64,000 nucleotides of DNA from Euptelea pleiosperma (GCA_035048495.1 CM068551.1:16742248-16806247), one strand, 5' to 3'; positions 31,340 to 43,377 are shown, counted from the stretch's first letter. Program-made: numbers and translations. The notes: generated by a model from the letters alone, not told the origin.

Positions 31340-33388
31340 ATGTTCTTCATCTTCCGCTCCCCTCCAAAGATCAAATCCGGCAAAACTCTCCTTCGATTCG
31401 TCAGAAAAATCTTTCCTGCAAACCCATTGTGTCTCCGACACAACCATGCCGCCAGAATCCTAACCGACCCGAAACCTCTCAACACCAAGATAACACGTTA
31501 CATGCGAAACGGGTTCGTCGAAGACGCCCGGAAGTTATTCGATGAAATGCCTCACAGAAACACTGTAACATGGAATTCCACGATTCGAGGCTACTTCCAG
31601 AATGGAGAATACGACCAAGCCGTTCATTTATTTGATCAAATGCCTGATCGTGATGTCTTCTCGTACAACACAATGATTGCTGGACTGATGCAGTACGGTG
31701 ACACTAATGGCGCAAGACAAGTTTTTAATAAAATGCCGTCCAAGGACGTCGTTTCTTGGAATTCAATGATTGCGGGTTACATCCATAATTCATTGATTAG
31801 TGAAGCACTTATGTGTTTTGATCAAATGCCTGCACGAAATGTGATCTCTTGGAACTTGGTGATGTCTGGGCTTGTGAATTTTGGATCATTGGATATTGCA
31901 GAAAAGTTATTTAGAGAAATGCCGAAGCGAGACATCGCGTCATGGACGATTATGATATCTGGACTTGCAAGTGCAGGCCGGATTGTTGAGGCCCGTGGAG
32001 TATTCGAAGAGATGCCTGTAAGGGATATTCGAGCTTGGAATACAATGTTGACCGGATATATAGAAAATGGGAGAATTGAAATCGCGGAAGGGTTGTTTCA
32101 GAAAATGCAGGAGCATGATTTGGATTCTTGGAATGACTTATTAAATGGGTTGGTTAGTAGTCAACGGATAAATGATGCTGTGAGGTTTTTCACTGAAATA
32201 CCCCAGAAGGGATCACGGTCGTGGAATTCAATCTTGCTAGGATTGATTAGAGTTGGTCTCACTGAAGAAGGTCACGCATTTTTCGAGAAAAACCCGTTTA
32301 ATGACATTGTTTCATGGACGAATATGATTATTGGGTATTTTGAATTGGGCAAGGTTGGTGTGGCCATTAAGCTTTTCGAATTGATGCCTAATCGAGATGA
32401 GACTGCGTGGAATGCTACAATCTTTGGATTAGGTGTAAATGATCACGGTGAGGAAGGATTAAAAATGTTTATCAGGATGAAAGAGGGTGGTGTGTGCCCT
32501 GACGAAGCTACATTTACTAGTATCCTGACCATCTGTTCGATCTTACCATCTTTAGATATTGGAAAACAAGCACATGGACAGATAATCAAGACAGGTTTCG
32601 ATTATTTCACCGCAGTTTCTAATGCAATTGTCACTATGTATGCTAGATGTGGAAGCTTGCATTCTGCTTTGTTGGGGTTCTCTTACATGCCAAGACACGA
32701 CGTCGTTTCTTGGAATTCTATAATCTGTGGATTTGCACAGCATGGAAATGGTATGGAAGCCCTAGAGATGTTCAAACAGATGAGATCTACAGGTGTTAAG
32801 CTCGATCAGATAACCTTCGTTGGTGTTCTATCAGCTTGTAGCCATGCAGGTTTGACAGAGGAAGGTCAATACTACTTTAACTTCATGAAATACAAGTGTT
32901 TTATCCAGCCAACCTGTGAGCATTATACTTGCATGGTTGATTTGTTAGGGAGATTTGGCTTCATAAAGGAGGCAGTGAATTTTATCGATCAAATGAAAGC
33001 AGATGGAGTTGAAGCCAGTGCAAGTGTATGGGGAGCTTTGCTCGGAGCCTGTAGAATCCACAGGAATGTCGAAGTGGGTGAGATAGCAGGAGAGAAGGTT
33101 TTAGAGATAGAACCTTATAATGCTGGTGTGTATTTGATCTTGGCTGAGATGTATCTGAGTAGTGGAAGGCGAGAAGACACAGAGAGGATTTTGGTTCGAA
33201 TGAAAGAAAAGGAGGTGAAGAAACAACCAGGGTGTAGTTGGATTGAGGTGAACAACAGTGTTCATGTTTTTCTTGCAGGAGATGGTTCACACCCTGAGTT
33301 TAATAGAGTTTGTTGTGTTTTAAACTTGCTGAATATTGAAGTGGAGATTGGTTTCCCAGCCAGAACTAGTACCAATCAGCCGATGTGA
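31340..33388 (+). CDS. PLS-class pentatricopeptide repeat protein with E domain, intronless
   Basis: An intact 682-codon frame. Residues 1-45 are basic and Ser/Pro-bearing (MFFIFRSPPKIKSGKTLLRF), fitting an organelle-targeting peptide. Residues about 50-570 hold consecutive PPR units of roughly 31-35 residues with the recurring pattern ARKLFDEMPHRNTVTWNSTI and DVVSWNSMIAGY. Many are short S-like repeats, then longer P/L units (GVCPDEATFTSILTICS). Residues about 585-665 form the E domain (VWGALLGACRIHRNVEVGE, KKQPGCSWIEVNNSVHVFLA). There is no DYW deaminase domain. Such proteins bind organelle RNA; the E group mostly guides C-to-U editing with partner proteins. The target is unknown. Single-exon structure is normal for the family. 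Confidence 0.95.
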   Translation: MFFIFRSPPKIKSGKTLLRFVRKIFPANPLCLRHNHAARILTDPKPLNTKITRYMRNGFVEDARKLFDEMPHRNTVTWNSTIRGYFQNGEYDQAVHLFDQMPDRDVFSYNTMIAGLMQYGDTNGARQVFNKMPSKDVVSWNSMIAGYIHNSLISEALMCFDQMPARNVISWNLVMSGLVNFGSLDIAEKLFREMPKRDIASWTIMISGLASAGRIVEARGVFEEMPVRDIRAWNTMLTGYIENGRIEIAEGLFQKMQEHDLDSWNDLLNGLVSSQRINDAVRFFTEIPQKGSRSWNSILLGLIRVGLTEEGHAFFEKNPFNDIVSWTNMIIGYFELGKVGVAIKLFELMPNRDETAWNATIFGLGVNDHGEEGLKMFIRMKEGGVCPDEATFTSILTICSILPSLDIGKQAHGQIIKTGFDYFTAVSNAIVTMYARCGSLHSALLGFSYMPRHDVVSWNSIICGFAQHGNGMEALEMFKQMRSTGVKLDQITFVGVLSACSHAGLTEEGQYYFNFMKYKCFIQPTCEHYTCMVDLLGRFGFIKEAVNFIDQMKADGVEASASVWGALLGACRIHRNVEVGEIAGEKVLEIEPYNAGVYLILAEMYLSSGRREDTERILVRMKEKEVKKQPGCSWIEVNNSVHVFLAGDGSHPEFNRVCCVLNLLNIEVEIGFPARTSTNQPM

Positions 33389-34289
33389 TTAGCGGTGTTA
33401 CTTTGCTCAATCGTTATCGAGGTAATACAGAGTTAGATGCAATCCCTACCAGACCAAGTGAGATTCTATTCAATGCGGCGTTAGGCAACATGACCGATGT
33501 ATCTCCTGATTTCAGTTTATTAACAGAACCAATGACTACAACTACCAACAAATAAGGAAATATGAAGAGGTGGGGCTACCTAGATATTTTAGATAGCAAT
33601 CCCATTTGGCATTCTGAGCATAAACATTCAGAATTAGCAGCGATCTAACATCCAGGATCATTGAAGAGATGAACAGAGAAGAAACTCTTGGCGTCCGCGT
33701 CTTAAGTTTGAAAGAGTTAGTCATTCCAATGTGGTGGATTGCGAAACAATCAAATGGCTATCAGGTTGACAAACAAGGATCCTCTATCATGGTGTAACCA
33801 GTTTTGAGTGTATACCGACACAGGCAGGTCGGGATTTTTCAATTGAATGAGCAGTATCTTGTAATAGGTACCTTCCGATAAGTAACAGGAAATAGGTTGA
33901 GAAAACATTTCAATTGATTCAAAAGATTGTAATGGAACAGCTTAAAAAAGGTTAATGATATTTAGGACATATTTCTCAGGCACGTCTATTGCTGAATGTG
34001 ATTTATTTTGTGTCATACCACGGGCTCCTAAGAGTAAGGCACATCTGTTACCGTTGATTAGCCACTCACCTCCATAGAAATATGGGAGATGGAGTGAGCC
34101 TACTGAGTTGTTGATAACTCATGCCTACATCATATTGTTCTCACTTATTCTTAGGGCGTGTTAGGTAATGAATTTTACCGTGTCCCGCAGAAAACTACAA
34201 CCTGATGTAAGCAGTGGAAAGGAACTCATGTGAATACAAATGTGGATCCCCACTTACTGAGACCAGCACAAATGCAATTGAATGACTCC
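33389..34289 (+). other. 3' flank of the PPR gene, no gene seen
   Basis: The first few hundred bases are likely 3' untranslated sequence. No coding frame or clear repeat was identified. Confidence 0.4.
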
Positions 34290-34507
34290 CGTGTGAATTG
34301 GCTCTGTACTGTACTGTATATTGTGCAACTTAAACTTCCTTTCCGAGCATGTGTTGTCTGAATTGGCACTGTACAACTTCACTTCTTTGCCAAGCATGTG
34401 TGCGTGTGTGAATTGACACTGCAACAAACTTCCTGGCCAAGCATGTGTGTGTGTGTGAATTCACACTGCAACTTAAACTTCCTTGCCGAGCACTTGTCGT
34501 GTGTGAA
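34290..34507. repeat. Imperfect tandem repeat of about 50-65 bp, four copies
   Basis: Copies share GTGTGAATTG.CACTGCAAC and CTTCCTTGCCGAGCATGTGT. Starts are near 34291, 34356, 34410 and 34455, with CT, GT and other small differences and short TG runs between copies. Non-coding. Confidence 0.7.
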
Positions 34508-34816
34508 AATAACGGCGTTAAAAATGGTAAAGCCCAAAGTTTGTTACGTTATGAACCGTTTGTATGCTTAGAAAATAAAATAACAGCTGTTATAACGAAA
34601 ATAACGACTGCTATTTTCTGAAATTTTTTGTGAAAATAGGTCATTATTTTTTCATTTTTGAAAATTTCAATTTCAGCGCCATTTTCCCCATTTTTCCGTT
34701 ATTTTCCATTTTTGCCCATCTGTTACAATTCGTTTTAACGGCCGTTATAACGGAAAAATGGTGACACCCCAGTCTGTTATGTCGTTATAATGGCCTCTTT
34801 TAAACCTTGGACCAAG
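34508..34816. repeat. hAT-like end with CCGTTATAACGG motifs
   Basis: It contains GGCCGTTATAACGG, ATAACGACTGCTATTTTC and ends GGCCTCTTTTAAACCTTGG. That end is the inverse of the CAGGGTTTAAAAGGGGCC end at 27753. The family also appears inside the Helitron-like units (29385, 30475) and near 57230. The left end of this copy is not recognisable. Confidence 0.5.
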
Positions 34817-35721
34817 CTCAATAATGGGACCACTTGTTGATTCAGGTCACTCATTCCAGAAGTTCTGAAACTGGTCAATCAAAATTGAGGAAACTTGCTC
34901 ATATCAAATGGAGAGATTCTCCATCTATTCCATCTCCAATATGAAGGGGGATCTGATTGAGGCTTTTTGAGAATGGGGAAACCTAATACATCATTGAAAT
35001 TACAGATTTCCAAAACAGCCAAATCCATTAGTTACAAAATCCATTAGAACAGGGTACGTTTGTTCTCTTAATTAGGTAATTACCCACATTGGATATCTCC
35101 CATGTAAAAATCGATTTGGTTGGATGATCACGCCCATTTGATTTCACCACATTCTGTTGGGAAGTCGAGTAATTGTGCAACTCACAATCCCACAGGTGAA
35201 GGAGCACATAAAAGGATCAATAGAAGAGCTGTAATAATTATGTTGTTGGATCAGAATATGCTATCGTTAATTCTAATTCTGACGTTATCAACTTTGTTTT
35301 TTACAATATCATTAAATAGTTTTTACGCGAGTTAAGAGTAGCTATTCAGTAACCCATAGTACATCATATTTGTTCTCCTCTCTTTGTTAATTGTGACCTA
35401 AGTTGATCTTTAACAAATGCTCACTCATTTACAAAAAAAGGGAATCTCTGAACACATTATGCAAATCGGAAAAAAGTGTCCCAATGAAGAAACATAACAC
35501 TGGATTGTATATAGAAGAAAGTCTCTTAATCTGATTTTTTCAGTAAGAGAAAGAAGTATATAACTTGATTAACATATCGATATAGATTTCCAAAAAGGCA
35601 TATACATCAGATGAAACACGTTCATTTGGAAGAAAGCAATGGGCTATGACTAACAAATAAAGCCTCCAAAGCAAACAAACTTATGAATAAGAAGAGCAAT
35701 CCAACAGCAATTATCAACGTC
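34817..35721. other. Intergenic, no gene seen
   Basis: A short plus frame at 35120-35335 has no family resemblance and no supporting signals. The right part is probably 3' untranslated sequence of the minus-strand gene ending at 35722. Confidence 0.4.
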
Positions 35722-38700
35722 TCAAATTCCCGTAGAGCTTGGTTTCCCTTTTCTAAGATATGTTTTCTGCTTTGGAACTGTTAGCTCTGGACTTTGCTTT
35801 CCCTTAAGTTGACTCTTATTATCAGTAGTCTCCTTAGACCCTCTTCTTGTGTTTACAGGACTTTTGGCTTTAACACACCCGGGGTTGACCTTACCTTGGG
35901 CAGGTGTGCTTTGTCCCGAACTATGCTTTTTCAGAACTGAAGGTCTCTCTCTAAATAGCTGGTTTCTATTTCCAATCATCTCGTCGTTTTCTGAATCCAA
36001 AATAAGCAAACATCTCATATTAGGAACCTTTGTAATTCCAAATGCGAGAACCTGAAAACTTATGTGAGTGTAAGAAGCTACATTCTTGAAATAATAGAAA
36101 TAATAAGTACAACATAATGGAAGAGGTTGATACAACCAACCATATTGAGAGGATTCGCAAAATGAAAGTAGTAAATTACTGAATTCCATATCAATATTAT
36201 AAAGCTTCCATATGTTTCATGCTTTGATACTGACAGGGGTCACAAAGAGAGATGGTAAATGCAATGAGAAATGAAGTGATGTTCCAATCTTTGGTTCCTA
36301 CATTTCAGATTTGATCTGTTTGTTGTGATTTCTTTCTAACTCTTCCAACAGCTAGAATCATCTATAGGGTCCGTCTGCCCAAAGAGTATACCATGTTGCA
36401 ATTTTTGGCTTGATCAACGCATGTGATAGGTATTCGTGACCTGTCAGGTTTCCTGAGTTATTATAATGCAGGGGGATGTTTTGGAATTACGGCAATGAGC
36501 TGTGTTTGGAAATTTTGTATGTACTTAATAATGGGCAAGTGAAGCCTCACATGCGGTGAATCGTGAAGCCCAAGTTTTCTCTTAAATATGGTATAGTTAA
36601 TAGGAGGGGCTGTTTTGGGAATTTAACAGGATATGTTTTTTTAATAGAAATTAGTAAAGCCCCACGTGGGAAGCCACACTTTTTTGCTTTAACATAGAAT
36701 AGATATATTCAAGCATAGTTTACTCAGGAGTCCAGACTCAAATGAGTTGATTCGACTCAATTGAGCTTCAAGTAAACTCCATTAGAAACTTAGTTTCAGT
36801 CAAGTCTCAATTGATTCGTTGAGTAGACTCGGGAACTCAATCAACTCAACTCAATTCGGCTAGGGTGACTAGTTTTCTATTTTTCTGTTCCTTAGTTCTA
36901 AAGAAAATTGAAAAGAATCACAAGAGTTTATAAAAGTGCAGGAGCATTTTTGTCCCTATGTTTTCTTAACAATTAGAAGGAAAACTCTGGCTTGACTTTT
37001 TCCCTGTTTCCTTTTTCAATGTTTTCCAATTTTCCTTGATTTTATATTTTCCAAAATATCTAATCAAGACTTAATAGGCCAAAAGGATGTGGAATGGCAG
37101 AATGACGACGATCTATCAAGACTCGATAATGAGTCAAGTAAAATCGAGTCTTTAAGTCAAATGGATCTGACATCTCTGTCAACTCAAGTTTTCTTTCTTG
37201 TAAGGTCAACAATCTATTTATAGTTATAGGCTACAGTTCATGATATTCAACCGGTCAAAAACTAAGGGAGTATCTAACTGCGCAGTTGATCCCAAAACCA
37301 CTTTGACAAGAAGAAAACCTACACTTGTATAAGAAATAAATGAAGAAAGTAAAAAAGGAACTACCAGGACTAGATAAGACAGCTCGAGGACGGGGGACTG
37401 AACTAGCTGTAATATTGGGTCTGCTATCCTCGTCAATTTCCTTGTTGTTCTTCCCTGCCCCTGCCAATCAAGATGTAATGTGATAAACATATGACACAAA
37501 TTCCATAGATATAGTAAAAAAGCAATGAGAGTAGTTGGGACCAAAACTAGATCAAAGAGAAATTAAACCTTTGGACAAAGAAATAGATGGTGTGGCTATG
37601 TTTGGGACATAAGACTTCGGGATTCTTGCTACTGATGGTGGGGAATCACTTCGATACACCTTCCCTGTAAATAGGCATATCTGTTTAAGAATTAAATAGG
37701 CTTAATAAAAATCAAGGCATTGAAGACAGATGCAACAGATTATTTATTTATTTCGGTGGGGGGGGTCGATGCAAGTAGAATAAGCTTCATTCTGAGAAAT
37801 CGAGAACTATCTTCCTGTGGAACTGTCAACTCCAAAAGCATAAACACCCACATGCATCAAACTTGATTTAATACTTCCAAGCCAAAATCATCAAAATCAA
37901 GAATTCAAGATCTCTTTCCGTGTGCCTTATTTATCTCTTTATTGCCAGTGTGGAAAACAGAAACACCACATGAGGGTATTGGCATGCCCATTCAAGCATT
38001 CGTAGAGGGCAACGGGAAATTGACAATAATTTTTGAGGATAGAGAGTCAAGTACATTTTTTGAATTTGATACTGTCAATGCAAATAATTTTAATTGTAGT
38101 AAAGTTTTCTACGTTACTCATCTATGTTGAAATAAATCTTCAAACTCAATGCTTCAGTAAGGTGGTGTCAAAAGAAGATGAGTTCTATGGCTAATATCAC
38201 TAAACATGATCACGGTTTCGATTGTAGTCAACTAGATTTTTTTAATTATGGTTTGCTACCAGAAATTACATAGTGGAAAAGTATTACCTAGAGGGGCTGT
38301 TAACAAGTTCACAAGAAGTTAAGAAAAGCAAACCAAAATGATTCATTGCAACCAATAAATTTAAGTGCAAATTTCATGAAGAAGAGTTATAGGGGGTGGT
38401 CAATAATACCTGAATAAATGTACAACTACTACAACCCATCTCTAAGTCTAAAGATGTCAACCAATTTAGAAGGATAACAAGATAAGAGCTTGTATTGAGA
38501 AGCTCAAAAGGATTTCTTATGGAAAGGGATGATGACACCTTTAACTACCATTTAGTTGACTGGGAGACAATGCGCAACTTAGCAATGTGGGGGTCTTGGC
38601 ATAAGATCTCTTAGGGAAGTCGACAAAACCTTGTTAGGTAAGAGGCATTGGAGGTTTGGGGAGGACCCGGGAAGTTTGTGGAGAAGAGTTATATACATTA

Positions 38701-41700
38701 AATTTGGGAGAGAATCTCAAATGGGATTATAATGCGGTTTCTTCCTCCTATGGGGTTCGTGTTTGGAAATAAGTCTTCAATGCATTCTTCAAAGGCATCC
38801 AGTTTGAAGTAGGGATTGGTGGTTGAGTGAGGTATTGGGATGATTAATGGTGTGGGGAAACTCCATTATGTTAAGCTTTTCCATCTCCTTCTGATATGTC
38901 AGTGTGCAGAGGCTCTTTAGTGATCGATTGCTTTCACTGATTTTCGAGTGATTTTGTGCACTCTTTGCAATTGATAAGGAATTTTAATGATTGTGAGGGG
39001 CAACTGAACCGTCTTAGTAATGTTCAAGTGTAGAATGATTTGGCAGATAGAAGATTGTGGAGATGGAACCAAAATGGAGTATTCTTTATTAGATCATTTT
39101 TGCGGAATCAATTCATTCGAAACCTTCTTTTTTCAGGCTAAGTTAGTTTAGCGTAATCCTATTCCTTCAAAAGCGATTTTCGTCCAATGGAAGGGTTCTT
39201 TGAACAAGATATTTGACGAAGAACGAAGGGAGCTTTGTTCTATATGGTGCAACACTTCCAAATTCTATTTTGTTTGTTTCTTTTCTTTCTTACAAATACT
39301 AATTAACATTTTCATAGGTTATGAATTCTACCTTCTACAATTGAAGTTACTATGCCACAAATATAGCATCACATATATGTAGTCTATTGTCTATAAGTAT
39401 ATGATAGAAATCATAAGATATCCTATCACATTATCCACCATTATCCTCATTATTATACAAAAAACAATTATTTTGTTTCGTATTAAAAAACACATTGCCA
39501 AGTCCACGAATCCTATTTTCAAGGTTCGCTAAATCGGATACTCAACACCCATGTCAGACTTTGACAATTGTACCTGTATTATTGCAACATAGACGGGACC
39601 CAATCTTGGCTTAGATTTTTGAACAATTGAAGGAGTTTTCAAATGCAACAAATGCTTTGATCAACCAGTTAATACAAGGCATTTTGATCGATCAGCTAGG
39701 TCAGGAGGATGACATTCAAGAAATGAGTTTCAGGTGAAAAATTAATCCAAGCCATAATGGGATAAAATCGATTTTCCTAAATTTGGAGAAAAAAAAGGAT
39801 TCCGTTGAATGCATTGCATTGAAAAAGTTTACAATGCTGACGCTAATGGTGAGGTGGATGAAACCACTCAAGTTTTATTAATATCAGGTCAGGCCCATCA
39901 TGAGGAGAATTTGGTTGTACGTCTCCATTTGGAATCAGGTACTAAGTCTAAGATTTGTCTAAGGCCATATAAAGGAGGGGGCATGAATGGAGTGATGCTC
40001 GTACAACCACAAACCATAGGGATCCACTTTCCAATGTTTGAAGGGGAGGATCTGACTAAATGGTTTTATTAGGCAGAAGAGTTCAACTAGTTGAACAAAA
40101 TTTCTGATAAGATAGTGGCTTTAAAATCCATTCACTCGAAAGGAGATACCATTTATTAGTGGATGGAGAAAACAATTGGTTATGAAGAACAAGCTTACAT
40201 TGTTCCACAGATGATCGACTCTGCTAATTTTTACAAGAACAAAGTAGGCTAGCCAACTCCAGTGAAGCAGTGGGAGGCTTCAACCTCGAGGGTTAAGGTT
40301 GATTTATGTTGTTAAATAGTTTTATTAGTGTCTTTTAGAGCCATATATGTGGTCTAAAGATTTTGAACCTTAGACCTATTGGTTTGTGGCTTTTTGAAAA
40401 TTGTCTCTTCCTATTACACTTGAAACACTTTATAAAAAATTTAAATGAAATTATGGAGGAAAATGTTAAAGAGCCATTTATTAGTAAGTGTGTGCATATT
40501 TCGTTGAAACTTTAGTCCCACATTGCTTAAGAGTCTAAAATTTTTTTAGGTTATATAGGTGAAGGTTGGGCCTAGAGGGTGTATCCCTTGGGTCTCCCAA
40601 TTTTGTGCCATTTGGGCATAACTCTGCACAACCAAAAACATACACACGCGCACATCATACCGGGTTGGGTTGGACTTGGGTCACTGGTTGTGTGCTCTAA
40701 AGGATTACTTATCTTTTTATACAAAAGTCTTTTGAAATTCCGGTGGTTTTAAATCATTAAATAAAATGTTTTGAGACATTACCGCACCTTTCCCAAAACA
40801 TCACTATACCGTTTCCAAATGACTCCTTTATTGTTTATACAAGTCGTGGTTGTGTTCTATTGAAACACAGAACGTAACAGAAAAACGCAGAATATCCTTC
40901 TCTCAACAAAAGCTTTCTCAAACAGTGTTCGACAGAAACTCTCATTTTTCTTTTTTCTTCTAAAGACACTAGTCCGAGTTCAACCTTCGCTATTTTGCTG
41001 GTAGTCGAAAGGAGAGTTCGTCGAATCTTGGGAGGAGATCGTCAATAGCCTGTCAGCATCTATAGTAACAACATGGGGCAAATATCACCTTTAGGTGATC
41101 GTCAGTGGTTTTTCGTATGTTCGGTAATTGCTTGTCAAGGATTGGGGTGTTATCTGGTTTCATTGAAAAAATTAAGTGTTAATTGGTAAGTGCTTAAAGT
41201 AGAAATTAGTTTCTATATTGAGTGGGTATCTAGGGTTAAGATGCAAAAGTATATGTAAACCGGTTGTAATGGACAGTCTAGAAGGAATGAAGAGAGTTGG
41301 GTAACTTGGGTTACCTTGCAAGCTTATCACCTTCGAAGTGATTGTTTAATTTGTTAGGAAGATGATCCCCAAAAAGAGATCAACTCTTTTCTATTTTATT
41401 TGCAGATTTTTATTTTGATACGATATCATGACAACTTAGAGTGGCATGTAAGCTAGCGAGTCCTAAAACTGTTGCAAAATCAATATATCCTTCCAAATAA
41501 AATTCGATTAACAAATATCTTAATATATAAAGCAGAGGAGAAAACCTTGCACATAGAACGCGCGATCATCCAGATTTTCCCATGAACGATAAATCTAATA
41601 ATTAAAAGATGAAAAATAAACATATACCCAAAAATCGAAATCATCACTTATCTAAACAAAAAAATTTATTTATAACTCTTAACTACAAATGCTCAACCAA

Positions 41701-42025
41701 GAACCAAATTAAGTAATCGGAAAGCTACTATGAACAAGTTAACCAGATTGATAACAGAACAAATACCAGGTGAACAACGGTCCTGTAAAGAAAGAGATTC
41801 AAAAATCTTCAACAACAACAAAGAATTTCTCTCCTCTTGTAAAGCCAATTGGTCCTCTTCTTGTTCTTGGTCCCTCACTTTCACCCTTGGATACACTTCA
41901 AACCCCACAAACAATATAAACGCACATCAGGAAACAAATCTTTCTATCAAAATTTCTTGATCAGAAAGATCAAAAACACAAAGAATCAAAGAAAGTAAAA
42001 CAAACCCAGGTGATGGAAACTCACT
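35722..42025 (-). CDS. Uncharacterised plant protein of 196 aa, five exons, start codon across a splice
   Basis: Exons on the minus strand: 5' exon ending at 42025, 41895-41767, 37664-37569, 37460-37365, 35990-35722 (stop 35724-35722). Introns are GT-AG. Joining them gives one frame of 591 coding bases. Exon 1 supplies only the A of the ATG; the TG opens exon 2 (MYPRVKVRDQEQEEDQLALQ). Later segments are KVYRSDSPPSVARIPKSYVP, RPRAVLSSPENDEMIGNRNQ and a basic Ser/Lys-rich tail. The PRAVLSSPENDxxIGxxN block resembles a conserved motif of a plant-specific family without known function. No membrane span or enzyme motif is seen. Intron 2 (4.1 kb) holds LINE, Gypsy and LTR-like sequence. Confidence 0.65.
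35991..37364 (-). other. Intron 4 of the uncharacterised gene
   Basis: GT-AG intron. 36720-37190 is rich in GAGTCAACTCAATTGAGTC-type words, probably an old repeat. 36430-36680 has a possible element with GCCCACGTGGGAAGCC. No coding content supported. Confidence 0.5.
38500..39250 (+). mobile_element. Decayed L1-type LINE fragment in intron 2 of the uncharacterised gene
   Basis: Plus-strand translation gives GLGIRSLREVDKTLLGKRHW, RFGEDPGSLWRRVIYIKFG and later traces of the zf-RVT lead-in, all with several stops. This is the region between RT and zf-RVT in plant L1 elements. It lies antisense to the host gene. Confidence 0.65.
39270..39610. repeat. Second copy of the dispersed repeat seen at 20740-21180
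   Basis: It shares CATAAGATATC, TCAAGGTTCGC and GCAACAT blocks in the same order as 20740-21180. It sits within intron 2 of the uncharacterised gene, between a LINE piece and a Gypsy piece. Confidence 0.5.
39640..40320 (+). mobile_element. Ty3/Gypsy gag remnant
   Basis: The plus strand encodes IGIHFPMFEGEDLTKWFY (stop), AEEFN, then EKTIGYEEQAYIVPQMIDSA, matching the gag core in which FPxFxGEDxxxWxxxxExFF is followed by a WF..W block. Upstream, 39809-40000 encodes DETTQVLLISGQAHHEENLV, out of the usual order, so the element is rearranged as well as mutated. Confidence 0.5.
40490..41060 (+). repeat. LTR-like stretch following the Gypsy remnant
   Basis: It contains TTTAGTCCCACATTGCTTAA and GGTTATATAGGTGAAGG, motifs frequent in plant LTRs and their leaders, then a long leader-like region. 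No second copy was found within the window and the ends are undefined. Given as a possible solo LTR only. Confidence 0.3.
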
Positions 42026-42329
42026 TGCTTCAATGGTTTCTTGTTTTCTGGAAAAATCTATTGTGTGATTCTGTGAAAGCTCTGTCTGAAAGTCAATAGC
42101 ACATATGGGAATGTAAAGGCTGTGAAGAAGACTGCAAGAGTCAAAAAGAAGAAACGTTCTTCAATGGAACTCGATGGTGAGGAATTCTTGACTTGGAAAC
42201 AAAGGGAAGGAATGAGGAAATGAGGAAGGGGATGGTCGGCACTAGACACTTGGCCGAGTGGGACCCATCACACACTTTTCAGCAGCGTGAGACAAGTTGT
42301 TTCGAATCAATCAAAACGTGAGAAATTTT

Positions 42330-43170
42330 TTGATTATCCGGCCGTCCAGCCGCACCTAAAAACACCACGTGGCTCATAAAAAATAACCGATTACCGAACT
42401 TTGGACCATCACTGAGTAGACCTATACCAAAAATCATTTTGATTGGCGGTTTCTAACCTTCGTATTTAGTCTTTTCCATAGATTCATTTTCAACCATAGG
42501 ATTCGAGTGTTTATTTCGGTACTCAGATCCAACGCCTAGAAACTACCAATCAGGATTATTTTTGGTACACACGTCCATTTAGGGGTGGTTCAAACATCCG
42601 TGCGGTCAATGATCTCTAAGAGTGTACCCAAGTGTGTTTGTAATTGTAGTCCGGACGCTCTGATAAAAATGGAGAGTAAAAAATTTTCTCTCAAAGCGAA
42701 AACGTAACTGTTTTGTTTGGGACTTTTTGTTTCCTTCTCCATTGCTTTGTTGAATATGATTCAGGTAGGGTAGGGGACCAAGGCCAAGGGTGTCAACGGC
42801 CGGCATCGATTTTATTTTGTTTTTGGGCATCAAATCCAATGGCTAGAAATCACCAATCAAACTGATATTTGGTGTGTAGATCCACCATGGGGTGGGCCAG
42901 ACATCCATGTCCTCAGTGCGCGTGGCATTATGAGGAGTTTGGTGTGTGGGACCCATATTTGAGTTATGGAGCCCATCTTACCCTTTAATGTATGGGGCGC
43001 ATATATTATGTGCATTCTTAGTGTGAGTGTACTATGCGCACATTCCAATCAAGCTGATTTTTTTATTTGTAGGTCTACTTAGGGATTGGCCAAACAGCCA
43101 TACTGTCAGAGTCCTCTAAGAGTGTTCCACGTGGCTCATATTATAACGGGAGCCTGAGCTTTTGAAAATT
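42330..43170. repeat. Two copies of the palindromic MITE family
   Basis: About 42330-42630 (CCACGTGGCTCATAA, CCAAAAATCATTTTGATTGG, CAAACATCCGTGCGGTCAAT) and 42830-43170 (GGATTGGCCAAACAGCCATA, CCACGTGGCTCATATTATAA). They lie between the divergent 5' ends of the uncharacterised gene (-) and the methyltransferase gene (+), so they form much of the shared promoter region. Confidence 0.65.
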
Positions 43171-43377
43171 TTGGTTTTTTAAGGGGTTCAGCATGGATCT
43201 GGCTGGTTCAAGTTTAGCTCTTATCCTGGATTTAGTCAATACAGGACAGCAATTTTTTTTCATCCCTGCACCCAAACACCACCTTACACTGCTAGTAAGC
43301 TAGAGATTACTGGGGTTAGGGTTTCAGTAAGTAGCCGTTACGTTCAACGAGCTAAGTACTGGCATTCTTAAACGCGG

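Noticed and set aside
31479..33290. Minus-strand frames inside the PPR gene
   Set aside because: Shadows of a 682-codon intact gene.
27753..34816. A single 7-kb hAT element bounded by the two GGTTTAAAA ends and including the PPR gene
   Set aside because: Flanking octamers AATCTAAC and GACCAAGC match at only 4 of 8 and the region contains unrelated elements; the ends more likely belong to two separate truncated copies.
42058..42249. 63-aa minus frame with hydrophobic stretch (RFFFLTLAVFFTAFTFPYVL)
   Set aside because: It overlaps the probable 5' leader exon of the uncharacterised gene and ends before its donor; no homology and no independent support. Possibly an upstream reading frame only.
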